Assembly (NCBI GenBank): GCA_047967505.1
Contig: CM106539.1
From: Dipteris shenzhenensis
Taxonomy: Eukaryota; Polypodiophyta; Polypodiopsida; Gleicheniales
Reading direction: 5' to 3' (one strand)
DNA length: 64,000 bases
Both the position numbers and the translations under genes were made by a program. The notes beneath the pieces were generated by a model, which was not told the DNA's origin, ran no database searches, and saw nothing but the letters and a program-made list of their open reading frames with translations. How positions within the stretch are numbered: position 1 is the stretch's first letter; every line of letters begins with the position of its first letter. Positions 47,556 to 57,965 of this stretch are shown one piece after another.

Positions 47556-49625
47556 TAAACGCATTGGTCATGTTAATGTACAGCGACTTAAATTAATGCA
47601 GGCCCAAAATATTGTTACAGAATTGCCTAAGTTCAAGGTTGCAGAAATGCATAAGGTATGTGAAGCCTATCAATTTGGAAAATAGGCAAGGAAACCATTT
47701 CTTAGAGATGTTCAAGAGAGTAAGAGGCCATTGGAATTAATCCACTCTGATGTGTGGACTACTAAATCTACATCTATTTGAGGCTATCATTATTTTGTCA
47801 CTTTTATTGATGACTATAGGAAAAAAGTGGTGTATTTTATGAAAAAGAAAAGTGAAGTGTTTGGGCATTTCAAAGCTTTTAAAGCTATGGTTAAAAAAGA
47901 AACACGCCTGTAAATAAAATGCCTAAGGTTAGACAGAGGCAGAGAGTACCTCTCAAATGAGTTTGCAAGTTTCCTACAGGAGCATGGCATAAAGCAGCAA
48001 TATTCATGCAGTCATACCCCACAACAAAACGGACTTGCAGAAAGGAAAAACAAGCATATTAGAGAGGTATCTCATGCCATGCTCAACAAAAAAGGCCTGC
48101 GAGATTATTATTGGGCTGAAGCAGTTGCTACAGCAGTCTACATAATGAACAGGACTCCCATTGCAGCAATACATGGAATGACGCCAGAGGAGAGGTTTTT
48201 GGTAGGAAACTAGATATTTCTCATTTGAAAGTTTTTGGTTGCATTGCCTATGTTCATGTGCCAGATGAGTTGAGATCCAAAAGCTGAGAAGTGCATCTTT
48301 ATTGGTTATTCTCTGCAGCAGAAAGGGTATAGATGCTATAACCCTTCTACTCGTAAGTTTACAGTGAGCAGAGATGTTTTTGATGAGATGAGCAAATGGT
48401 ATAAACTAGTAAATGTGATTGATGATGTAGATGCACAAAATGGTAATGCTGCATAGAATTCACAGGAGCAATCACAAAATATTAGTGGACTTGTAGTGTC
48501 ATGTAGCAGTGGTTCACATACTTTGCCATGGACAGGCAGATTGAGATCAAGAGGATCTCCTCAAAGCAATGTAGATAGTGGTATGCAAGTATCACAAAAA
48601 GGAAAAGAGAAAGTAGATCAGCCCATGGTTGATGTGAATGCAGGTCACTCTTATGTGGATGGTGAATCCAGTGGCTCAAAATAAAGCCTTGATGATGAGT
48701 TGGGTATTCCTTTTGTTGTTACACCTGGAGTAAGGAAGACAAGGAATTTTTTGAGAGCACCTGGTAGTGATCCTATTTTGTGCAGGTGTACCAGAGCTAG
48801 GTATCCTGTGGATAGGCTGAAATATGATGGATTTATAGCCATTCACTATGCCTATATGGTCAAAGTGATACATGAACCAGAACCCACTTCTTTTGAGCAA
48901 GCCATAGGAAAAGAAAAATGGGAGAAAGCCATGGATGAAGAAATGGATGCCTTGGGAGCAAATGCTACGTGGAAATTGGTGCCTTTGCCTAAAGACAAGA
49001 ATGCAATTGGCTGCAAGTGGGTTTATAAGGTGAAGCACAATGCAAATGGTTCTGTGAACTGATATAAGGCAAGATTAGTTGTTAAGGGGTATGCACAGAT
49101 ATATGGCTATATGGAGCAGCCAAGGTTATGTTCATGCTGTTCATCCTGAGTTTGTTTGCAGGTTGAAGAAAGCCTTGTATGGCTTGAAGAAAGCACTTAG
49201 AGCATGGTCTAACAAGATAGGATAGTATCTTGTCACTATTGGCTTTCAGATTTCCAAGGCAGATTTCTTACTTTATGTGAGAAAAACAGAGAAAGGCATT
49301 ATGCTACTTGTCATTTATGTTGATGATTTGATCATCAGAGGTGATAGTGATGAAGATATCCTTCATGTGAAAATGCTATTGAAGCAAAAGTTTGAGATGA
49401 AGGATTTGGGAGAGCTGTGTTACTTCTTGGGCATTGAGGTGATTAGATCCACAAGTGGGATATGGCTCTTGCAGAGGCAGTATGGATTGGACATGCTGTC
49501 CAAATATGGGATGACAAGCTGTAAGCCTATTTTAGTTCCTTTGGAGCAGAATGTGAAGTTGAGCACAGATCCAAGTGAGCTTCTAGAAGACCCTACTATG
49601 TACAGACGCATAGTAGGAAGTTTGG
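47556..49625 (+). mobile_element. Ty1/Copia family A, integrase to reverse transcriptase fragment
   Basis: The fragment starts inside pol at HKRIGHVNVQRL, the same point as about 482 in the copy at 1-2683, and runs through integrase (ELIHSDVWTT, FIDDYRKK, AERKNKHIREVSHAM) and a reverse transcriptase with an internal deletion near 49110. VIYVDDLIIRGDSDE is at 49312. It stops at YRRIVGSLA (about 49625), where unrelated Gypsy sequence begins. Many stops are present. At 47911 TAA replaces CAA, which is intact in the other copy (122-124, minus strand). Confidence 0.9.
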
Positions 49626-51470
49626 CATGGCACATGAAGACTTGGACACCCTTTGCATTTAGTGGGAGGGGAAGTTCCATGATGATCTTTATTTTGTCCA
49701 TGTCAGTTGCAATCCCATGTCAAGAGACTATGTGTCCCAAGACTATTCCATGTGTGACCAGGAGTTGGAACTTGAGAGGACTCAAAGAGATTCCATACTC
49801 CTTGCATTTTTTTAGTACTTCAAGGCATTTCAAGTGATCTTCTTTCTTGAATGTATGCACAAGTCATTGAGGAAGACTTGTAGGAAATTTTCCCCGGAAT
49901 GCTTTGAAGGCAGTGTACATGACCCTTTGAAAAGTTGTTGGGGCATTGCATAATCCAAATGGCATGACTCTGAATGAAAATATTCCCCATTTAGTGGCAA
50001 ATGCTGTCTTTGCTTCATCTTTAGGTGCAATCTAGACAATGTCATACCAGCTGCACCCATCCAAGAAGCTAAACACTTCAAACCTAGCTACCCTTTCTAA
50101 AACTATTTGAGTCAATGGTAGGGAGTAGTGATCTATGATTGTTACTGCATTGGCATTCTTGAGATTCACACATATTTTGAGCTTCTTATTTTTCTTAGGA
50201 ACAATCACAATTGGTGACACCCAATCGGTATGCGCGATCTCATAAATGAAACTGGCATCCAATAACTTTTCTAGCTCTTCATAGGCGTGGATGCCATACT
50301 TGGGATTTGTTCTATAGGTCCACATACCTTAGGTTTGGATCCTTCCCTAATTGGTATTGTATGTACTGCAACTTCAGGCAAAATCCCTTTAATTTCCTTG
50401 TAGGACCAAGCCATGCAATCTCTATATTCCATCAACAATGCTTTTAATTCTTTTTCTTCTCTAGAGTGAGCTATTCACCGATGTATACAAGCTTCTCTTC
50501 TTCTCCATCCAAGGCAAGATTCAATTTTCTTATCTTGTCTGGTCCTTCATACACTATGGTATTCTCAATATTCTCTGTTTCTGTGAGTTCTGATTCCCTA
50601 ACTGTCCTGGGTATTGCTATGTTGCTTCTCCCCTGGTGTAGTTTTTGAAGTAATCGGAACTTCCCTTAGGCCATCATGGCACTTTGAGGTGCTGTCTTGG
50701 GTACTAGCTCCACTATATGTTGTGGAAGATGTTTGGTCCAATTCATATGTGTCCCCTTGCTCTTCTTTTTTGTGAGTATTCACCATTTCACTCTTCATTC
50801 TCACATTGGGTTTGAACTTGCAAAGTTTTTTGCTTTGTGAGACTAGTGATGGATTTTCAAGAGGAGTCTCAATCCCAAGGAGTGGTTCTTTGGCCATACA
50901 TGCACCTTCAAGCCCTTTAGGATCCCATTAAAAATTTGGGGACTCGGATGCTTTATCAAATACAATTCCACCACTTTGGTCTGCATTCTTTCAAATTCAT
51001 TAAAGTTCTCTATATTGGCCTTTTGACGTTGCACTCCCTCCTTATTTTTCCTTGATCGATTTCTATTGGCTAGTGTCAGAGGTTCTATATTGGGGTATTC
51101 TACGGCCATGAGTGCCTATAGGATTGCTAAGTAATTGTCAAATACTTGACCTTCCAATGTGGCATTATCAGCTTCTGTTTCTAGGTCCCAATCAAAGTAT
51201 GCACCATAGCCTTCAATTATGGCCTCTTTAAAATCACTGTCCCACTTGACACTTGCCATGAAGAATGGAGCTTCCACCTCCTTCGATTTGTCATCCCACA
51301 TTGGTGCTTCTAGTTGGATCATTTGTGCATCCACATCTGGCAACATTGGATGTGTTGTTTTACACTTATCTATTGTGGCCAATGCCCACATCCAATTGTT
51401 GATGTCACTTTTTGTATCCCCTTCTATGGGTTTGATTTCCCCTATTCTAATCACTTTGGCTTAGTCATAG
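49626..51470 (-). mobile_element. Decayed Ty3/Gypsy fragment
   Basis: On the minus strand a linker region (51454-50340, including LTLANRNRSRKNKEG) leads to a Gypsy-type reverse transcriptase: DWVSPIVIVPKKNKKLKICV (50220-50165), NANAVTIIDHYSLPL, EVFSFLDGCSWY (50080-50045), then, in another frame, FGLCNAPTTFQRVM (about 49950) and VTHGIVLGHIVSSHGI (about 49730). The left end abuts Copia A at about 49626. No LTR is found. Confidence 0.85.
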
Positions 51471-51719
51471 CTTGGCTAATCGACAAGTGTTTGATCCAAC
51501 AAGACTTCTTTATTGTTCATCTTTCCGTTAGTCTATATTTTGGGTTTCATTCCAAAAGGTAAAGGACTTAAGTAGGGAAATGAAAGTGAAAGCATAGGGT
51601 CTAAGTTGTAGTCATTCTACAGACTTCTGCTACATAATCACTATGCTCACACATGTACATACTACTCAAATATCTTTAGTTTTATCTTTTTCAATATTGG
51701 TTGCTATCATATACAATAG

Positions 51720-51926
51720 AAATTTAAAAAGACCTTGTACAAGCACCATTTGCTTATCTACTGAAATTTAAGAAGGGGTGTTGAGAATGGTGCAAACTTC
51801 ACCATAAAGAATAGGGCATAGGGACAAATCCTAACCCTAACCCTAACCCTATGGAGTGAGCCTGTATATACTTCTATTTCCTTGGAATGCGACATAGTGA
51901 CACATGGTTAGTCATCTCTTATGCAC

Positions 51927-51980
<54 letters not shown>

Positions 51981-52205
51981 CCTCCAACACATCATATATA
52001 ATAGAAATAAAAAAAGACCTTGTACAAGTACCCTCTGCTTATCTAGTGTAATTTAAGAGAGGGTGTTGAGAGTGTTGCAAATTTCACCTTAAAGAATAGG
52101 GCATAGGGACAAATCCTAATCCTCCCTATGGGCTGAACATGTATATACTTATATTTCTTTGGAATGCAACATAGTGTATGCTTAGTCATCTCTTATGGAT
52201 CCTCT
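51720..52205. repeat. 200-base duplication around a (CT)n tract, one copy with telomere units
   Basis: Copy one (about 51720-51930) and copy two (about 51996-52205) share AAAGACCTTGTACAAG, GAATAGGGCATAGGGACAAA and TAGTCATCTCTTATG. Copy one has AATCCTAACCCTAACCCTAA where copy two has AATCCTAATCCTCCC, a local gain of CCCTAA units. A CT microsatellite (about 51930-51975) lies between them. Confidence 0.9.
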
Positions 52206-54390
52206 TACACAAGTGAGTCATGCAATTGAAAATTCTAATTACCTTAGTTGGCTCATTATTTTCTTCAAGAAAATATGTGATATTTGCATGGTCTCTAGGT
52301 TAAGGGTTCCTTCCATGCACTATTGGAGTGCAATTTCCACTCTAAAACCGAACTTTATGCAGGTCTTCTCTTGCTTATTATTGTTCCTGTTAGTGCTCTA
52401 GGATGGTGGAATATACGTTACGGTGAGCTATGATAAATACAAAATATAATAATAAAATTTAGCTTCCTATTCAATATTATTTGTTTGGTAGTCCACACAA
52501 AAGCAATAATATTTTTGTTGTATATGCCATCAAATTAAAAAAATAGCAATTATTTTGTCAATTTAGAAAACAAAGACGTACGTGTACATGTTGATATTGA
52601 AACTTTGCATTGAATGATTGCGCACTATTAGCACTATGAAACTTTGCATTGAATGATTGAGCACTATGAGAAATGGATCTAAGTAATTGTAAATCCCATG
52701 GATGGCATAGGATACCTTATCAATATATTGCATTATACTAGCTATATTCTTGTGGGTATATATTTTCTCATCCATTTTTTAATGGAAGTTTCTTCTTTTT
52801 TCTATTCAGCAGCACTTTATATTCCTTAAAAGTTTTGGGCTTTTTATGCCAAGTGGTTGGAATATAATGTAAGTTTTTATTATTTATCAAGTGGGCTTAT
52901 AATTCTTATCTTTGCTGTATATATTTGACAAATCAATTAGATTGGAATTATAGCTTTATTATCAAGTAAATAATAATATTATAAGAGTTTTGTTAAGGGC
53001 AAGGGAGAGTCAATTCTAAGGTGGCAACGTCCAAAAAATTATTGAAATTCTCATTAGGGGGGCTATGAGAGAAAAAATTGCATTAGTCCATGGGGAGGGC
53101 ATGGGGGGCAGTGAAGGGGGGGAGAGAGAAAAATTGGGGAGAAGCCACGTGTCCCTGCACCTTGAGAAATCTCAAGAAAAGCCATGGATGGATACATATT
53201 TCGATTCTCCTCGCACCTCAACTCAAATGCTCAGGCTCAAAACGATCCGATGTGGACAATCCCTCCTCTTGCCCTCCACCTTCTGAGTGCTCCCTCTGCC
53301 TATGCCGATTGCACTCACTATCGCTTCCCTCTTGCACTCCCACTGTTGCTCCCTCTGCCTCTAACGATTGCACTCATTGTTCTGGCACTCCCGCCGCTCC
53401 TGCTTCCCTCCCTCTGGCTGTTGCACTCGCCATGCACTCCCCCGACTGCTCCCTCTACTTGTTATCATTGATGCCGATTGCCCTTTGCCAATCACCTCCA
53501 TTCACCGTTGCCGATTCCTACACTCGCTATTGTAAGGTCCTTGATTTGCAAAATCCGATCAGCTTCCCAACCTTATCTCTAATTCACGAAATTCGAGTGG
53601 CAAGCAAGGGGAGAAAGCTGAAGGGAGAGCTCGAAGTTCTCAGATATTTATATCGATTAGAGTGAGCATGCGTCTAAAGAAATTTGGAGAGAGCGAGCAT
53701 GCGTCTAAAGAAGTGGGAAGAGGGAGAGGGAAAGTGGCCACGCCTCCATGTGTCAAGATACATTAGATGCCTAACAGTGTTGTGCAATTCACCAGCTGTG
53801 GCTATTTTAGCCCCTTTCGATGGCGTTTTGATAATGGTATTCATGGTCTACAACAACTACTCGTGATGATTGTAGGAGACCTGCTCGAGATAATTCGGAG
53901 AGAGGCAAGGGCAGTGGGGTTGAGCGGAGGATAGGGGAGGGTTGGCGAGGCAGAGGCAGCTGTGAGGAGGTAGGGGGTGGGGCGATGAGGCGGAGGTAGA
54001 GGGGCAAGGTGAAGGGGGACAAATTAGGTTAATTAAACTAATTAGATTAAGTTAGGGGTTTTAAGGTAGGTTAATTGAATTAATGAGGTCACCAATTAAC
54101 ACCCTTATGCTTAATGGAACGAATTTAGTATACAACTCTTGCAAATTTATGTTTTTGTATTGATCCAATGCCAATACCAAATGCATAGTCAATTAGATCT
54201 CAAAATTACAGTTGCAATGCAAAAAATCCCGCGTGAATTTGATAGAAGGTTGCGAAGATCTTGAATTTTTAGATTTTAAGTAGCCATTAGCTAATATGAA
54301 GGGCCAATAAAACATAATGTATCTCTTTCTAGCTTGAATGGTTTTTGATAATGTTTTACGAGAAGTGATTGTTCGAAGGTGAACAAATTG
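52206..54390. other. Non-coding stretch
   Basis: A 40-base tandem duplication is present at about 52597-52675 (AACTTTGCATTGAATGATTG). Open frames at 53065-53665 overlap in several frames and look like low-complexity chance (Ser/Pro/Leu-rich). No gene is supported. Confidence 0.5.
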
Positions 54391-54399
54391 CATGCACTT

Positions 54400-54780
54400 T
54401 TAAAAACTTGAAGTCATGTCATGGCTTTTGAGATGTAATTCAAATTGTTAAATTACATCATGTCATGGCTTTCATATGTAATTCAAATTGTATTATGCAA
54501 CTCGAATTGTTGAATTACATCATATCTTGACTTTTAGATGACGTCATGTCATGGCTTTTGGATGTATTACATCATGTCATTCGAATGGTTGAAATAGATG
54601 TTGTAAATGATGTTCACATTGGATTGATTATTATACATTGATTATAAAAATGAATGTGTAGCATAACACATGTTATATTCAAACTCCTACAAAATATGTT
54701 GTAAATAATGTTCACATTGGATTGACTATACATCGATTAATACAATTAATGTGTAGCATCACATATGTTATTGTATTCGT
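54400..54780. repeat. Short tandem repeats, ATGTCATGGCTTTTG and GTTCACATTGGATTGA types
   Basis: TCATGTCATGGCTTTT recurs four times with variants between 54410 and 54560. A 115-base unit (TGTTGTAAATGATGTTCACA...GTGTAGCATAACACATGTTA) occurs twice from 54598 to 54780. Confidence 0.8.
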
Positions 54781-56640
54781 CACTCTTCTTAAGTTTTGGG
54801 TCATCTTAACCCCAAGACTAAGGCATGATTCCCTCATTGATTATAGATAAAGCCAACAAATTATAAACCCACAACTTCTCATAAGCTCAATATAATAATT
54901 GAGGTTTAGTATGACAATGCAACATTTGTCGACCACTTTCAATGAATTTAAGCTTTCTAGGATCCACTTTAGGATGCATATAAGGCTTAATTGTTGCTTG
55001 AATTAAAAGCAATCAAGCCTAGGAAGTTGGATATGACGTTGTTATAAGGGTAAAGTACAAGCTCCGGGGAAGCCGTGGGATTCTCAAGCAATTTCATAGG
55101 CATGAACTTAATAAAAACTTGTGTATGGAATCAATGCACTTCACGAAGTACTCCATGTTAATATCCCATAGAGCTTCACATGGCTTGAAGCAAGTTAAGT
55201 GACTTTTTGTTGAGAAGACCAGAAAACTCTTGGGAAAGGGAAAACTTGATAGGGAGGACATTGGTAATGGAACCAATAGTCATAGGAGGTAGCTTGAGAG
55301 GAAGCTTTAAAGAGAGTAAAGATGACCTGTGTGACCTCGTACTTGGGAGAAAGTTTCCATGGGGAATCTCAAAAGATTTTCCATTATAATGTGGAGAGGC
55401 TTTCCCCCTCCTTGTATGGGCAATATTTGAATTTCTAATAGGGAGGACTCATGTAATGGGGTAAAAGAAAGGGGGGTAGAAGAAATAGGAGCATGAATGT
55501 TGAAGGGGCATTGCCTCATGACTTATTAGAAGCAGGAATTATCTAAGGGGCACTCGATGAGAGAGAGAGAGAGAGAGCAAAATTTAAAAATGTAAAATGT
55601 GAAAAATTACAACCGCTAGCTCAATTGATCCGCTAGCGAGGTAATGCTAAAATGGGCAAATGGGCTTCCAAATCATGTGCATGATGGCATGTGTGCAGAC
55701 TCGTGTATGTGATTCTCTTATTGTGTAGACGTTGGAAGACTAAAGCTTACAATGGCTTACTAGTTAGAGTGGCCACCACTGTAAAGAAGTCGTATGGATC
55801 TTAGCTATAGCGATTTTAGAGCTAGACGACAAGATGATGTGTTTCTCTCTACTTGAGAACTATGAGATGTAGTGTTGTCTTGGGCTTTCTCAAGCTACCC
55901 TAAGAATTGTAGTTTCCTTGAGAGTTGAGCATTGCCCATGCATCCATTAGTTAATGTGGACAATGGCTACTCAACTCTAACTTTGTGGGATAGGTTTCCA
56001 GAGCTACTGATTCCTCATCATTTGGACTGATCGATCCGTGCTGCCACATGTGAAGTCGGTTGGAGAAGAACGAATGAAATGACCATTGACGTCCAGCCAG
56101 TGCAATTGTTCACCTCCCCGACATTGCTTCACTGTTGAGCACCACCTTAACACCGCCAGATTGCGATCGATCGTGAGGTTGCCCTTGGATTTCATTCGTT
56201 TCCCGCTGCCGTGCAAAAGCTTGATAGGACTTTGAGGACCCCCCCGACTAGCTTCAGTCACGTTGATGCGTGCGTAGGAAGCAGCGGATTTGGACGGAAG
56301 CTTGAGCGAGGTAGCAGGTTGCTGCATGGGAGAAGAGCAAAAGGGGCAGAGTGTTTGAGGCGAGGCGGATCGAGCAAGTTAGAAGAAGCAGCAGCAGCAG
56401 ATTGGGATTAAAGCTTGAGGAAGGTTGCAGGCAGGGGAACGGAGCCAGGGTGAGGAGCGAGTGCAAACAAGACTGTGAGCGGAGAGAAAGCAAGCTTCGT
56501 GGTTGCAAGGGTAGGAGTCTGATTGGATCGGATCGAAATAGGAGGAGGAGATTTGGGATCGAGCAATCGAAATTCCATAGCGATGGTGGAGAAGCGGGTT
56601 GCGACTCGCGAGAAGACGATGAGATGAACGCGAACGATGG
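54781..56640. other. Non-coding stretch upstream of the SAM gene
   Basis: Nothing recognisable. After 56180 the base composition shifts to GC-rich, with a short (CAG)n run near 56385 (GAAGCAGCAGCAGCAGATTG), and open frames appear on both strands. These are likely shadows of the 5' flank of the SAM gene. Confidence 0.45.
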
Positions 56641-56832
56641 AGCTCTCTGTCTCTCCCATCCTTAGCCAGTCGCTTCCCGCGCGGCCAATCGCCTCTCCCC
56701 GCCGTACTTGATCTCCTGTTCTGCGAAAAATCTATCAGAACTCTTAGCTTCTCAGCCCCTCAAGACCTCCGAAATCAGACTTAGCATACGATTGGGATCG
56801 CAATGATGCAAAAGGCTGTCATCTAGCTTGCC
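56641..56832 (+). promoter_or_regulatory. Probable promoter and 5' UTR of the SAM gene
   Basis: A GC-rich island in otherwise AT-rich DNA with a CCAAT box (GCGGCCAATCGCC, CCAAT at 56685-56689). No TATA box is evident. An in-frame TAG (56824) just upstream of the ATG at 56833 marks that ATG as the first one available in this exon. Confidence 0.4.
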
Positions 56833-57499
56833 ATGTCAACTAGAATCGCAGAGTATCGCTGCTTCGGCGGACAGTCTTCTTGGAGTTGCCGGAAGCTCAC
56901 GTCTGTGAAAAAGCGATCTCCGGAAGCGTTGGACTTCTTCATTTGGACAGCAGAGGTAAATTGCAATTGCAACTGATGACTACCATCTGTTCTCTTTTGC
57001 AGATGTAACCCGTTGGTTTCGCATGCTTCTCTGATTTTATCCATCGTACATTAACTTTGCAGGATGTTGGAGCTTGGCTGGAGGGGATAGGTCTCGAAGG
57101 GTATAAAGAGGTATTCAAGCAAAACGAAGTGAACGGGGAGTACCTGGACAGTCTCTCAACTTTCACAACGGAACAAATCTTAAGGTTTATCAGGCGTTGT
57201 CGTATGAAATGGGGAGATTTCATCACCTTGTGTAAGGAGTTGCGCCGAGTGAAAGGTTTGATTTCCCTTTCTTCTACCCAAAAATACGTTGCTACCTCGT
57301 CATCAATCGAGGCATCTTGAATGCTTTACTTGTTTGATTTTGTATTGCAAATTGTCTCATCTTTTCAGTGGCATGCCTTCACGGCGAGCAAGAGCTTCGG
57401 AGTCCTTGGTGGGCACCTTGCTGCTTTTCGCACATCTTTATGAAGGTTGCCAGACACAACCGCCAGTCAAGGGTGGTTGCTCTAAAATTCGTTCCGTGA
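56833..57499 (+). CDS. SAM-domain protein, three exons, 148 residues
   Basis: Exons 56833-56955, 57063-57255 and 57369-57499 join in frame (GAG/GTAAAT...TTTGCAG/GAT, phase 0; AAAG/GTTTGA...TTTTCAG/TG, phase 1), total 447 bases with the TGA. Residues 42-105 form a sterile alpha motif domain (DVGAWLEGIGLEGYKEVFKQ, then NEVNGEYLDSLSTFTTEQIL), a five-helix fold for protein-protein contacts. The third exon has RSPWWAPCCFSHIFMKVAR and RQSRVVALK, a tryptophan/cysteine segment and a basic tail resembling the end of plant SAM-domain proteins I recall. No stop interrupts it. The N-terminal 41 residues are Ser/Lys-rich with no motif. Function is unknown. The basic tail suggests nuclear or nucleic-acid contact (inference). 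Confidence 0.78.
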
Positions 57500-57559
57500 A
57501 AAAGTCTCTTTACACTTTCAATGGTGCACCATTTCTACTTCTCCTGCGTTTTGGAGCTG

Positions 57560-57965
57560 AACCAAGCCAATCAATTATTTGCAGCTGGGTTTCAGTACAA
57601 TAGCATTTATCAGCATGCACAATCCATTTCTCCTGCTTTCTGTACAATAGCTGGGTTTCAGTACAATAGCATTTATCAGCATGCACCATCCGTTTCTCCT
57701 GCTTTCTGGAGCTGAACTAAGCCAATCAATTATTTGCAGCTGGGTTTCACTACAATAGCATTTATCAGCATGCACAATCCATTTCTCCTGCTTTCTGTAC
57801 AATAGCTGGGTTTCAGTACAATAGCATTTATCAGCATGCACCATCCGTTTCTCCTGCTTTCTGGAGCTGAAGCAAGCCCATCAAGTATTTGCAGCTGGGT
57901 TTCAGTATAGGAGCATTTATCAGCATGCACCATTTCCATTTCTCCTGCTTTTTGCAGCTGAAGCA
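57560..57965 (+). repeat. Tandem repeats of about 155 bases in the SAM gene 3' region
   Basis: ATTTGCAGCTGGGTTTCA-type starts lie at about 57577, 57731 and 57887. Each large unit contains two versions of a 64-base subunit (TTTCAGTACAATAGCATTTA, then CAGCATGCAC and TTTCTCCTGCTTTCTG). A stray diverged unit is at about 58480-58510. The repeats start about 60 bases after the stop codon and probably lie in the 3' UTR. Confidence 0.92.

Noticed and set aside
53065-53665. Overlapping open frames as a secreted or membrane protein gene
   Set aside because: Two frames are open together with Ser/Pro/Leu/Cys-rich composition and no splice or domain support.
56254-56659. Minus-strand open frames as a divergent gene next to the SAM gene
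   Set aside because: Both strands are open in this GC-rich flank and no motif favours either.
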